Part shown: positions 35,101-50,100 of the stretch, in pieces
Position numbering within the stretch: the first letter of the stretch is position 1
Layout of the letters: each line of letters starts with the position of its first letter
Assembly (NCBI RefSeq): GCF_025370935.1
Contig: NC_133490.1
Coordinates: 12,172,407 to 12,236,406, forward strand
Direction of reading: 5' to 3'
DNA from: Choristoneura fumiferana
Taxonomy: Eukaryota; Arthropoda; Insecta; Lepidoptera; Tortricidae
Length of the DNA: 64,000 nucleotides
The notes under the pieces: generated by a model
Told to the model about the DNA's origin: nothing
The model's database searches: none
What the model saw: the letters and a program-made list of their open reading frames with translations, nothing else
Program-made: the position numbers and the translations under genes

Positions 35101-38100
35101 CCTCTACGGTTTTTACACGCGTCAGCTAAACAGCAGTGGCATGGCCCTGTAGAAACTCGATTTCCACCAGTTGTATGTTACTTTAATGAAACTGTTCACA
35201 TGACGTCAGTAATGCATCTGAAAATATACCTAACTAACGTTTCTCTAGCTCTAACTCAACCGTTCCTCACAGGCCGTTGCAGGTTGTCTAAAGAAAATAT
35301 TCTCACCACGCTGCGCTACTGCGTACTAATCAGTATATAATCTGAATCAAAATTTCTTCAACTAAATTTTTCAAGTTGATGTCATTCGACCCTCAAGCAA
35401 TAGCAATTAAGCCACAAACGTGTGAAGCATCCAGTTTATCGACCCCGAAACCCTCAAGAATCCTAATAAACATCCGCCCCACAATAAAACATTAATAAAA
35501 CTCAGAACGGGCATCAAACCCCCGACCTTTAGCCATTCGGCTGAAATAATAATGCGTGGAGTATTCCAGCGCCGGTCGATAGGCCTGAATATTTGATTCG
35601 GGAGCGTTCCGGTAATCGGTGATGACAGTGCCTAATCTATTCGAGATATAAGCATTAGCACGCAGCTGTTTTACAAAGTGGGTGGTTGCGTTACAACCGC
35701 CCCTTATTTTGTGCAAATCGAAATGCACCTTTCGCAACTTTGCGACAAAACTGTAATTTGTAAAATTGCAACTTTTGAGATAGCACAGTTTTGTCGCAGG
35801 TGCGCTATATCAATCTAGCTGTTGCTCGCTTCTTCTACGTTATGAGATTATACGTTCCCGAATTAAAACGTAAGTTTAATTAAATAAGTGGAGAAAAGAT
35901 AAAGGAAATTTATAAGCAAAAGTACTTCACAGGTTTTATTGTGTTTTGTAAATCTTCCATGAAAATGGTTACTTGAAAATGTTACAAAGCGAGAGTAGCT
36001 CAGTTATGCGAGTAGAATGAAATCTTGCATTTAAAACCCCATGAAACCCCGTATGCATTAAACTCAGTTAAAATAAAAAAGACAATTTGGGTTTATAAGG
36101 TTTCCAGTATAATATTAACTGAGTACTGCCTTTTCGCAACGTAAGGTTTGGCAACCTGTTTTATTTCGCAACTTTTCATTTCGCAAACTCTAAAACTGTA
36201 AATATTTCAGGATTTATTTCAGGGCCATTGTGTAGAACCCTTTAGGTTAAGTTAGGTTACTTTTATAAAAATCCTGATATATTTACAGTTTCAGAAATAT
36301 TTAACAGTTGGGAAATTAAAAGTTGCGAAATGAAACAGGTTGCCAAACGTTTTTCGCCGAAACATTAGTAAACCAATATTAACACATCATAAATCTCATA
36401 ATGAATGTGTTCTGAAAATGTGCCTTTAAATGAGTATAAATTTTGTAATTGTTAATATAATTTTATAAGTGACAAATGTGTCTATACACCTGCAAGGTAA
36501 AGTTTAGCGAAGCAAAATTATATGCCAATGGAACAGCAACTTTATGTTATACCAGAACTTACTTATGCACAATAAATGATTGATTGATTGAAATAGTAAT
36601 TTTACCTGCTTTCTGACCGCCTGCGCCACCCGCAAGCGACCCAGTGGGGAAAACATGACTCCTCCGCTCTGGAAATAAAAAAACACACATTAAAGTAAAG
36701 GAACTGACTTTAAAGCCTACCCTAGCTGGCGCGGGTGCATAGAGCGGGCGCACGGCGCACTCCACCAGACGTATATAGTTAGATATATAGATAGATAAAA
36801 AACTTTAGTTGCAGGTAAAAGGCGTCCATCCGCTACGTGCAAACTGCGTTAGCTAGCAAGGCCCTTAGATGGACCAAAGTGGCGTACTGTAAACTGCTTC
36901 AACTTTGCCCTCTAGCCCCAACATTGCCTGAGTTGATTTAGAGTCGATAACTTAGCACTCTTATAGGTTTTAAACTTTTATCTACACGGGAATTATTATT
37001 ACGGGGGATAAAAGTTTTAAAACCTAAAGGGTGCTAAGTTATCGACTCTAAATCGAATCAGGCAATGTTGGGGCCAGAGGGCAAAGTTAAAGCAGTTTAC
37101 GGTAGCTAAGCAACCAAAGGCCCTAAGCAAAAAAACAAACTAGGGCTCCAACTATTTAAAATCGATCATGAAACTTTTTTTTTATTCGACTGGATGGCAA
37201 ATGAGCAAGTAGGGTATCCTGATGGTAAGAGATCACCACCGCCCAAGACACCTGCAACACCAAGGGATCAATGCGTTGCCACTTAGAGCCTAAGATGGGA
37301 TACCTCAAATGCCAGTAATTTCAACGGCGTTACTCTCCAGCGAAACACAATATACTGCTGCTTCACGGCAGGATTAGCGAGCAAAGATGGTAAGCAATCG
37401 GCAACCTCGCAAAATGTCCTCGCGAAAACTTCCGCGGACTCACATTTATTATTGAAACGGATAAGTCACGTCTTAAATCGAGTTTAGCAGCCGCCGAGTC
37501 GCATTGCTCCAGGAAAAAGGGCTACGAATTAGCCCGAAACATGTCGAGCTAAACTCAATTTAAGACGTGAGTTACCCGTACAATATTATTTAATATATTT
37601 AAAATCGTTTGTTCACCATTCGTCGTGTTCCGAATTCGACGTACTCCAGATTTGTCATTAACACATTAACGACACTTAACACATTAACGGGTAAAAAAAC
37701 TGACTGTGTATTCTAGAGATCACTATTTTGATTTTAAGAAGCAGGAAGAGCCTTAAACTAAATGTCTTAACCACATATTATTTGTTTGACATTGGTTATC
37801 GTTGTAGTAACTTGAGATAATGATTAACACACAAACATCGAGAGATTCACACTCACAGAACAAGCTCTTTTATTAATTTTGATAAGTCGCAAGATATAAT
37901 TTGCATTTTTTTTTATTTACCCTCCACATGTAGCACCATACTTAAAACTGATTTATTTACGAGTATGTTACACGCGTTCTTCTTTATGCCACTGACTTAT
38001 AACATACTTACTTAAATAGGTAAGTATGTGTACTAAATTTCAACTTAATTGCAGACAGACGGACAGACGACAGTCAGATAGACACAGGGTCTGTTTTCAC

Positions 38101-41100
38101 CTTTTCAGGTACGGAACTTCAAAAACGAGTTCAAGGAAAGAACCATTGTAAACTCAGAAGCGTTCATAAACGCCCCAATTTGATTACAATTATAAACCTG
38201 CTGATTCACTCTATAATATTTACACTATTCCGAACCCTTTAATTTGCCGTCATTGTCGTACCAACGTGGGCGCAAGCGGAAGCTAGTAGAGTGGTGTAAA
38301 CGATGAGGTGTAGCGAAAGCCATCGGTAAACTTAGGAGATGTTTCACCACCCATTGTTAAAGTTAAAGGGTCATATTAAAAACCAGCGCTGCGGCTTGCC
38401 GTGGCAACACGCTGAGTATGGTCCTTTTTGCTTCTTTCGGCACAATGTCTTTTTCATTTTCTTTCTTTTTTATTAGTATGTAAGAGTATGTAATAAGGTT
38501 GTCTTATTTTTAATTGTATTTTTTTTCTTTTGCTGTGCCGAAATTTGGCAAATAAATTTATTCTTTTCTTTTCCTTTTTCATTGATTATTCGAACAAAAC
38601 GAACAGAGACGGCAGCACATTTATACGCCAAATAAATTTAATCAATGGATGGTGAAACAAGGGCTTACTATTGTGTCTTAAGAGCGGAAAGTGAGGAATA
38701 CATACGGTATTTGTGTATTTTTATTTATTTTTAACCGCCGATGCAACAAGATGCACGGAGAACGGATGGCCGTTAGGGCCGAAAAGTTCTAGAATGGAGA
38801 CCAAGGATCAGCGTAGCGTAGGACGTCTACCAACGAGATTAACGGATGATCTGGCTAAAGCCGCAGGTTCACAGTGGATGCAAGCCGCTTCCAACTGAAG
38901 CAACTGGAAGTCTATGGGGCCTGTGTTCAATAGAGGACGTCTTACGGCTGTGATGATGATAATGATGCAACAAGATAGGTGTAGCTCGCATTGTAGCTCG
39001 GTGGCACCGATTTTAGTGCGTTTTCTCACGTGAAAGCGAGTTTCCTTGCGGTAGTTCTTAGCTACGTTTAATAAAAAATAGTTTAGCCATTTTAGAGATA
39101 TTGCATTTTTAAATGACATGTCGGGAGTTTTCAACTTTTCTTAGTTAACTCAACAAACAGACTATAGAAATAAAATCAGTAGAATAAAGGGCTGTTTCAT
39201 AACCCATTTAATATTTTTATTTAACGGATAAATGTGATGCCGGCTCCGTCTATTCGAACAAAACAAACAATCACATTTATCCGTCAGATAAATTAAATCA
39301 ATGGACGGTAATTCCGCTCATGCTTTAAACCGCCCGCGTACCTGGCGTGTACGTACGCACACCTTGATTCGAGAAAGGCCGGAAAGTGCCTTCCTGTGTT
39401 TGCGATTTGGAACCTTGTCCCACTAAACACGGAAGCGAAGAGCAAGCTCCAGGTGTCGAGCTTGTGGAAACAGCTTTGAATGTTTTATGCTGGTAAGGCT
39501 GCGTTTTCACCAAACCTTTTCATGAAATAATAGAAACGCTTCATTTAGGTATCTATCATCGCACAGCACATCTCTGGTGGAAACAGCTATAAGCAGAGCG
39601 AACCGAGATAAGTAAAGCGATTCTATTGGTTCATGAAAAAAAACATTCTTCGCAACACATCCTCGCGCATCTCTGGTCGAAACGATGCTTTATAGTGGAA
39701 AATAAACGAGTTATTTTTACGTTTTTAACATATTATTCGAACTACTGGGCAAATTATACGAAACAAATATTTGACGAAAAGACTATGTTAGGACAAAAAA
39801 TAAATTCTTCGTCCGAATAACTTCAATGTAACTGTTATTAAGATTGTGAATTAAAAATGTGCACTTTATAATACAACTTTAAGCAATAATTTTCCTAATC
39901 TTTACGGTTCGCTTGGCATTTTAATGTATTTTGCCTCTTTTGTCATAATATCTTGTTACGTAATCCGGCAAAAGAAAACTTTGCCCATTTTTACGTTTCA
40001 TGTTTTTCTGGGGTGTTTTATGTTGTTGGTGATAATTTTCTTTAATTCTTTCCAGAGTCGGAAAAACGCCCGTCTACACACTTGAAAGTGTACGACAAAT
40101 TTAGGAACAATTTCAATTTCATCATCATTATTTTCACCCTGGCATATCTACGTCCCACTGTTGGGCATAGGTATCCTCTCAGAATAAATAAATACCTAAA
40201 TAAATAACATGAGAAAAATTCACACTAATTGATCTAGTTCTAAATGAAGCAATGCTTACAAGACAAGTAATAGACAAACGGAACATACATATTAAACAGC
40301 AAAGACCCGAGATCAAAATAAACATTCGTATTATTCATACAAATATCTGCCCCAACCAGAGATCCAACCCCGGACCTCGAGCTATATAGTCAGGTCTTCT
40401 AACCCCTTGGCTTCCTGGTCGATTGAGAGGGTAGTTCCCACGTGGGCCCCATACACCATAAACCATATTCGCGACCAAGAACGCGGTAATCGGGTTCTGT
40501 GTTCGTAGGCAGTTTTCGCTACAAAGCGGAAAAACGCTGCCACGCTCCAAGAGCGTAGCGTAGCAACGAGTTATCCGGGTCAATATAATTTAATATATGT
40601 TTGTCACACCAATTTGGACATTTTTGCTCCCCCTCCCCCCGTCACACGTCAAACGTATGTGTCCTGTGTCCGAAACCGCCTGACCCTTACCCTTATGTGT
40701 TGCCTAGGTACGGTCAAACAAATTGAACCTTGATCCAGGGAGGAAACTTTTCATAATTAATTTCACTATGATTTCCTTGACGAAAGTATAAGATGTCAAC
40801 ATGACATTAATTACGATTGGTTTTTTGGAGTCTAAATACTAAAAGACTAATAATACATAAATAATACAAAAAGACTCCAAAAAACCAATCATAATTTGAT
40901 AGCTTAGTAGCGACATCTCTTGTCTGGGTGAGCGTTTAGTTCCGAAAGAATGTGACGTCTGTCGACGAAACATAGATGTCGCTAGTGCTGCTGCTTAAGT
41001 AGCATAGTAGAAATAAGCAACCTGATATATGTATGCATAGGAAAAATTCGTGTCAAAATTCCTGTCCAGCAGTGGTGTAGGGGTTACAGCACGCAGCACG

Positions 41101-44100
41101 GATTGCTGAGGACCTGGGTTCGATTCCCAGTGCACTTAACAAAGGTTCCACCCTGGGTCATGATTCAATTTATTAGACTGGACTTTATGGGTGATGCCTT
41201 ATCTAAGGAGTCTAGACATTGTCTTGTCGATGGTTATTCGCCACCGCTTTTCTTCGGCGTTTATCGATCCTACCCTCATTATGAACATTATTTTTAACGA
41301 TTCTATCAACTCTGAACTTTTCGCCGCTTACAAAGGGATGAAATTAATATCGAATGAACAAAACGTCGCGAATATCACAAAAGGTTCGCTTCTGAAGGGA
41401 CTTCCAGATTTTTGGCTTCGATTTAAAGACAATATTCGGCTTTAAAAATTGAGTTTCGAGACATAGTTCAATTAAAGATAGTAAGAAAATCATTCCAAAA
41501 ATTTTATTTCGTAACTAGCGTTGCCGGCGATTCCGTCCGCGTAGAATTCGTTTATGGCTATCCCACGGGAACTATGCAGTTTTCCGGGTTAAAAACTACC
41601 CTACGGTTTCGCGGGATGGCCAACGCTGACTCCATTTATGATTCTATGTAGGTATATGAGTCTGCATTTATGCTGAGGCGGGACCATTTCGGACACATAG
41701 TTCTACTTTTTCCTTTTTCGTTTTGAATAGTGATTATGATTGGTTTTTGGAGTCTTTCGGGATTCAAACTATCCATATACCGAATTTAATCTAAATCGGT
41801 TCTGTGGTTTAGACGTGATGAAGTAACAAACAAACGGGCTTGAAAACATTCGCATTTGTAATATTAGTGAGACAATGTATGTACTTTATTGTTGAAAATT
41901 GAAAATACAGATACAGGTAGAAGGAAATAAAAAGGCGAACTTATTCCTAATAAGGGTAGAAATTTTATGAGGATTATACTTACGTGCAGTGCGGTAATAA
42001 TGCAGTATCTAAAGTATTTTTTTATATTTTTTAATTAAAAATTAGAAGGACTTGTGACGATTTCCTACCTTCAATGTAATTTCGCACATAAATTCCACAA
42101 ATTCAGAGGTGCCCGGTCTCGAACCCACGACCTTCTTGAGGCCATAAGTCCAACCACTAGGCTACTGCGACAAAATTCAGCACCGAATATCTTCGACCAA
42201 ATCCTGAATAACCTTTTCCCACAAATAGGCTGATCGATAACCACAAGCTCTTCCCCTAGGCTAATCCGTCTCAAGACGTCCCTTTTGAGGAAACTTATGT
42301 GAATAAAATACAAGCAGCAATATAATATTATCTACTTAACACGTTAAATGCGGGCCTTTATTTTTAGGGTTTCGTAGTCAACTATTCTGTCTGTCTGTCC
42401 TCGGCTAAGCTCAGAGACCGTTAGTACCAGAAAGCTGTAATTTCGCATGAATATACATTATTATATCAGTCACACTGAGTGGTATAGTGGTGATATAATA
42501 TATATTTTTAGGGTACCATCCATAGACGTAAGGCGGGGGTGTTTTTTTTCTTCTCAACTAACACTATAGTGTGGGGTATCGTTGTATAGGTGTTTTAAGC
42601 CCATTGGGGAGTTGCCAGGACGATTTTTACTTAAATTACGAACATCGACTCATTAAAGCCCTCACAGTCTTCGACTTCGGGCTTCCAATAGACTCTCGTT
42701 CGTAATTCCTTATTTACCGCACTTAACACACAATGTACTATTACGGATTGCTGATTTACTGTTTGCACTAGCAAGTGCCAGTTAAACAAATTAACAAACT
42801 ACTAGTTCTAGTTACTCGTAGAATAAAAAGAAACTTACAGTTCTAATTTAAGTCAAATTAAAATTTTATTAAATTCTCCACTGGTTCTAATAAAATATTT
42901 GTGGAGAAGAATCCGGCACGAAACTCAGTCTTGACAGCTAGTCGAAAAATTAGTTGTAGTTTTGTAGCAAGACACAAATAAATGTAGATAACTAAATTAA
43001 ATTCTGTGTATAGAAAGTGTCTCCAAGCAAATCTGATTTCTAATAACTTGGCATCGTGTCAGACTCAAAGGCTTTGCAATTTGCAATATCCTACATTGCT
43101 GAGCTGAACTGGCAAGTTCCGTTCACCTGGACGGACAATAGGTCGGATTATTTCATCGTTCTGAACTCCTGTACCCTTAAGTGTAAGTTTTCGGTTACAA
43201 AATACGTCTAGAATAGAATAGAATAGAATAGAAACGTTTATTCGCTAATTCGCAAATTACATAAGTACACAAAATAAAACAAGTATAAATAAATATTAAT
43301 GACAGTATTTGCGAAATCGCGAAACGGTCTCAGCTCAGCATAGTGTTGGCTGTAGAAGCCAACGCTGGTCTTCCGCTGAGACCGATCTCGTTCGCGTCTC
43401 GATCGCGTTCGCGTGAAAATCGCAATTTATATGGAAACACGAACAGCGCCTCTATCGGAACGTTTGAGATGTTCGTGTTTCCCTACAAAGGATGTGTAAA
43501 TGAAGCGTTTCTATTGGTTAATGAAAAACAGATCCCTCGCAACATATCCTACCACAATATTGGTGGAAACACTGCTAGATATTTCATGACATGTGTTTCA
43601 ATGTACGTGTACACTTAAATCAGGATCTGTAATATCCGAACCGGTAAAAGTGGCACCCGTGTGATGATACTGTAAAAAAACTTCGCTTAAACATAGATGG
43701 CGCAATTACAAAGCGAGTTGGCGCGTGCTGGGCATATTTTATAACGGCCGGCAAAATTGCCTCGTTCAGTATTTGCAGATTGCAGGCGCGAGCGTTCATG
43801 AAATATGCACCGTCTGTCTGGAAAGTCTTTTTAAATGATTTTGAAGCAAAGTTTAAGTCGAACGATGTTTCCATTTACCGTAAAGCTCGTGGTACACACG
43901 AGAGTAGAATCCGTTAAGCTTATATACTATACGAGTACTTTAAAGCTATACTGAGCGGCAACTATAGTAATAGCACAGAATATATAATAGTACTGACGTA
44001 GTAATAGGTAATTTTGTATGTAGAGTGGACTAAATTTTGTGCCGCTGAGTAATTTGTTTTTTTAATTCCTTTTTTCAAATAAACTCACAACATTTATAAA

Positions 44101-47100
44101 CATATATAACACACTACATCACAACAAAGACACAGTAAAAACATAAATAGAAGAAGAGAGAAAAATTAGACCCAAACCCCGTTTATGAGTTGCGAACTCA
44201 GCATACGTCAAGTAAATATTTTAGCGTCTGTTTGTCTGTGGCATCGTAGCTCTTAAACGGATAGACCGATTTTGATGCAGTTTTCTTCGCGTTATAGCGA
44301 TGTTACTTGCAGTGGTTCTTAGCTATGTTCGATAATAATTGGTAAAGCCGTTTTTGATACTTTGAACTTTGAAATCGCATGCTAGAGGGTATCACAGATG
44401 CGTTGCCGGCCCTTTGATAGATTGATAGGGTCGTTTTTAGGGTTCCGGAGCTACAATGGCAAAAACGGAACCCTTATATTTTCGCCATGTCTGTCTGTCT
44501 GTCTGTCCGTTCGCGGCTTTGCTCAGGGACTATCAATGCTAGAAAGCTGTAATTTTGCACGGATATATATGTAAACTATGCCGACAAAATGGTACAATAA
44601 AAAACTAAAAAAAAATCCTCCCATAGACGTAAAGTCGGGGTGTTTTTTTTTTCTCATCCATCCCTATAGTGTGGGGTATCGTTGGATAGGTTTTTTAAAA
44701 CCATTATGTTGATTTTCCACCGGCGAGGCGAGACGAGAATTGAAATTTGTATGCATTCTCGCGCGCCCGCCGCGAGCCGAAGCGGGCGCTGCCATACAAA
44801 TTTCAATTCTCGTCTCGCCTCGTCTCGTCTCGCCTCGCCGGTGGAAAATCACCTTTAGGGGTTTGCTAAGAAGATTTTTCGATTCAGCGATTTGTTTGCG
44901 AAATATTCAACTTTAAAGTGCAAATTTTCATTAAAATCGAGCGTCCCCCCCTCTGTAAAATCTAAACCGGTGAGTGGAAAAATTAAAAAAAATACAAGAT
45001 GGTAGTAAGGTAAGTATATCAAACTTTCAAGGAAAACTATAACGGTTAAGTTTGCTTGAGAATTATTAGTAGTTTAAGAGTAAATAGCAGCCTAAGGTAT
45101 AAAATATACCTAAACTATGGATGATTCATTATAAAATACGAAATCCTTAGAAAAATATTACTTAATTTTTTCGTAATGGCTACGGAGCCCTATTTTGGGC
45201 GGTCCGACACGCTCTTGGCCGGTTAAAGATCAAGTTGTACCGCTCCGAGAATGCGGTCCGAAGAAGCTGGCTCCATAGTTTAGTCGTGCTTTTTCAACTT
45301 GTGTAAGTTGGGTTATGTTATAGTTTCTCCTTCTTTATTATTGTCAGCGGAGTATCTTCCAAACATAACTTCTTTGATACACCTCTTGACCTCTTGATAC
45401 GACGCGACGCCGACTTTCTCACTTATCTGATCGATGTAGCTGCGTCTAGCTCGACCTCTTCCTCTCTTCCCCTCGATCTTTCCTCCCATAATTGTTTAGA
45501 AGAAGTCGTCGTATTTATAGAATAGATAGAAGTAGTCGTATATATAGGAATTTTTAGAGGATAAGCACTAGCAGCACTATAAGAAGTGTACAATTATTAA
45601 TAATATCTTGTGTTTTTACTAAAATTGTTATGTTGACTATGTTTTTAGCTAAGTTTAAGTTTAAGGTACAAGCTCATATCCATATCTGCGCTCATAAGTT
45701 TAAGGTTTATTTTAATAATAGCATTATTGCAGTGCCCTTACAGGGTTGATTCAGTATTTTTGTATTGTTTCAAAGCAAATAAATGAGTTTGAGTTTGAGT
45801 TTGTATCAAATGCCCGATCATTCGCGCGTCTAGCATTTAGTGTTCAGGATTGTTCTCCGTTCTTCAACCATTCTCAAGACTTCCTTATTGGTCTTCCTTT
45901 CCAACTTATGCCTCTGGTTTTCCCCCAGCACCACATCTCAAAAGCTTCCAGTCTTGCCCTATCCTTCTGGGTCAGTTAAAGTAAAACTGAAATAGCTGAC
46001 GCGTTATAAAAGTTACGAATAAAAGAGCGAGCCACGTTCCTCATTCGCTTTGTTTCATCGGCTCGCTAAATAGTATAGCGAGTTTCTCGGCGCTAGGCAT
46101 CAAGTCTAGGATTGTTACTTTTGTGAAAAAGCTTTGTGGCTTTTCGCTTTTGTTTCATCATGTTTCTATTCGTTACGAGTACTGTTCGGCTTAGCTCAGT
46201 TTCGAAGAGAGAGAAACGCGGTGTTTTTAAAAGTTCCCTTTGCGAACAATAGGTCATAGTGGAGAGTTCCAGTATAATATGAAATGACTTGTTTTTATTT
46301 GCTGTCAATTGAAATAAGTATGGGGTATAATAATACAATAGAAAAAAAAATAAGAAGCGAAATCCCTATCTCAATTTACTTTTACAATTATTTAAAGGCA
46401 AAACAAAGTTTTTTGTTCTGGGCTATGGAACAACCCGTAACCAACTGGACTATCGTGATTTGGTGGTAAGTAAAGAAGACCCCTTCATTTCTTAAAATTA
46501 ATTGATGCTATTCTAATCTGATATTTTTTTCTGTCATTTGGGAAGGTTATTCTTATCGATAAAAAAGTTTTAAGCGTTTCTAAAATTTTCATCCATTCCT
46601 CTATGCTTCGTACCCAAGAAACACATAGGCGCTAAGACAAGAGTTAAGTATAGGAAATCTATAAGAATGCTAACCAGATCCTAAATTTGAAACTATCTTT
46701 AGTAGAATATGCCATAAGTCAAACACTAGGGCAGCACGGCTTACGCTAAATATATCTCGTATACCTAATAAGTACGCTCCAAGCCCTCTCATTCTGAGAG
46801 GACGCCTATGTCCTACTAGTATCTACATATTGCCGAGATGTTTGAAAAAATAATTCACTGAAAAGCATTAGACTTCGTATGGTAAGTGATGACGTAATAG
46901 TACATTGTGTCTTAAGGTCGGTAAATATGAGTAAGGAATTACGAACGAGAGTCTATTAGTAAAAAGAAAAGTAATATTTTTTCAAAAATTGTTGATACCG
47001 CTGATTGCGCTCTTGGCAGCGCCAGCTCCCCGCCGCCATGCAGTAACAAACTCATTTACCGACCTTGGGCTTCATGACAAGAAAATTAGTACGGGCTCAT

Positions 47101-50100
47101 ACTCATTTACCGACCACGGGTTTCATGAGAAGCACATTAAAGTCGAGGGTTTTATTTGGGGGGTTGCAACCAATGTAGCCTGCATGTTACGACACTGTTT
47201 ACGAACAAGTGTGATGAAAAAAACCCCTTTACTCATGGCACTCGTACAATAGTCATTTCCATATAGGAAATACATCGGCAGCGTCCCAAGTAAAATATGT
47301 ACATAATTTCTATCTATAAAAAACTTCCAACAAAGACACGCGTCTTCAAAATCTTTCTTCAAAACATTTTAATAAATCCCAGCACTGCAACATGCCGGGG
47401 GCATAAAGATGGATTTCATTTCACACCGTATCGCGATCCTTGTACAGGAAATGAAGGGATTTTTACCCGCCATTTTGATTTTGTTTTCTTTTTAATTTAA
47501 CTTAGGGGTTTTGGCATGCGGCGTATGATTAATGAGTCGGCGTTTTGGCTTAATGAGTTTTGATGTAATCGGGGTTTTGTTGTGTTATAATGTACGTTGA
47601 ATTGAAGAGATTTCTAGGAGTGGTACGCTTTTTTTAGTATTACTTTGCCTATTATTTATTAGGGTCCCGTGCCACAGTCGACAAAATTAGAACCATTACA
47701 TGATCACATTTGTTGTCAATCCGTACGCCATACGTCGGTCTGTCAGTGGTCTGTCATGACCCTTTTTAAACCCCGACGCAAAAAGAGGGGTGCTATAAGT
47801 TTGACCGCTATGTGTGTCTGTGTGTGCTTGTTGTTTTTATAGTATGTATTAACACAGAGTACATATATAAGTATTAATGAATTTTTGAATATGTAATGTG
47901 ACTAATGGATATTTGTTATTTTAAATTTAAATTCTTTTTTATTAAGTATTATTATTAATTTATATGACTTTATTTGACATTTAATTAGAGTATTATTATT
48001 ATTATTGTCGTAAGAGGCAACAAAGGATAGGTTAAGGTATACCGTAGGCGACAGGATAGCAACCTGTCACTAGTGTACCGTTTTTGTCAAACATTAAACC
48101 TAAAATTGATAAAAGTGGATCCGAAGCGGTAACGTTTCGTGTGCTCTGCCTACCCCATTTGGGAATACAGGCGTGATGTTTGTGTGTGTGATTATTATTA
48201 TTAATATACCTAGGTTCATACCTAGTTCAGTGGTCAGTGACTTCATAAAATTATGTACAATCTCTTTTTGATGAATAATAATAATAATGTTTATTGACAA
48301 AATAAAATAATATTATTATTATTATTACTGCTTAAAGAGGTCAAGAAGCGAAATGCCTGAATGAAATAGCGTCCCAAAAAATGTAAAAGACTTGTCACCA
48401 CAAAAATACCTATTCTTTCGTTCAAGTGCCCTTCGTGAGCTCTCAGCTTCCCTCGAAACCTCTTTGGAATTCGGTAAAGGCATTCTTGAAGGACCAGACG
48501 AACAAAAAAGTCGACGAAGTTTCGTAGATTCTTGAGGTTTTGCTTTGAGAGGCTGTTAATGATTGGAGACGAAATCTGTTGTGAGATATTTCTATATACA
48601 ACGTCACTATTTTGAAAATAAATAAATATTTAGCAACATTGATCCTAAAAAGTTCACAAAGTTCAGTCAGAAAAATCATCGATTTTGAGATACGCAGGTC
48701 TTAATAAAGGCTATTTTAACCCCCAACATAAAAAGAGGGATGTTATAAGTTTGACGCTAAGGTCTATCTATGGCTTCGTAGCTATCACACTGGGGGACCA
48801 ATTTCAATGCATTTTTTTTACGGGAAAGCGAGTTTCTTTGGGGTAGTTCTTAAATATGTTTCATTAAAATCGGACCAGCTTTTGCCCGCGGCTTCGTCCG
48901 CGTGGAATTCGGTTATCAGTGTTCCCTCGGGAACTGTGCATTTTCCGTGATAAAAAGTAGCCTAAGTCACTCTCTGGCGCATAAACTATCTCTATGCCAC
49001 AAATCACGTCGATCCGTCGCTCCGTTTCGACGTGAAAGACGGACAAACATACAAACACACATACTTTTGCATTTATAATATGTATGGAAGTATGGATTGA
49101 TTTATACTTTATGAATTACACGAGGACTTACGAGGATAGAAAGCTGTGCCAAAACTAGTCAACTTAACCATCAAAAAGCTGGAAAACCCCCGACTTTGTC
49201 ACTTCCAAGTTCAATATCTCAAAAACGGCTGAACCGATTTTTATGAAACAAGAACCATTGCTGGAAAGCCTGCTTTCAAATAAAAGAAACCGCATTCAAA
49301 TCGGTCTACCCGTTTAAGAGTTATGGTGCCACAGACAGACACACGTAGCGGTCAAACTTATAACACCCCTCTTTTTGCGCGTCGGGGATTAAAAATCGCA
49401 GTGTGTAGGCCCTAGCGATATACTAGAGAAATTTATTGCCAAGCGGTAAGTTTGATAACATTTCGCGTTAGGTATCAACTGTATCGTCACGATAATGGTA
49501 TGTTGGCGTTATCTGTTTGATAAGATTGCAGTAAACGAGAGTACTCTTGAAAAAATACAGAATCCTTTGGACAAGCGATAAGCGTAAGTTTTAAAATTAT
49601 GACACAACTACAATACAGCCTTTGTGTACTAGGTTTAGTAAGTAAATTGATCTAGAATTTTAATAACTACTCATATAAACTATTTACCAATAAACGTAGC
49701 TCAGAGCAGTTTTTGTTACAAAAAAGTTGGAAAACCCTCGACTTTGTCACTTCAAAGTTCAATATATCAAAAATGGCTGTGATTTGGATGAAACATGTCT
49801 AAGAACCATCGCTAGAAACCGCTTTAAATTAAAAAAAACCGCATTAAAATTGGTCGTTTAAGAGCTACGGTGCCACAGACAGAGACACACAGAGACACAC
49901 AGACACACATAGCGGTCAAACTTATAACACCCCTCTTTTTGCGTCGGGGGTTATAAAATAAGACATTGTGATTTTCGTTGACATCGTATAAAACACCTGA
50001 AATAGGTCTCTGGACCTAAAGATTGTAGTTTTAACCTTCGACACAAAAAGGGGTGCTATGAGTTTGTCGCCAGTTTCTGTCTGTCGGTCTGTGTCTGCAT

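Noticed and set aside
35492..35737. 81-codon minus-strand ORF as an additional boule exon
   Set aside because: Its C-terminal part (KGRGFDARSEF) is a SINE-like tRNA head read through, and there are no suitable splice sites in phase with exons 2 and 3.
41068..41135. Possible tRNA gene with a clean T arm
   Set aside because: The acceptor ends do not pair and the anticodon loop is too short; it fits a tRNA-derived SINE head.
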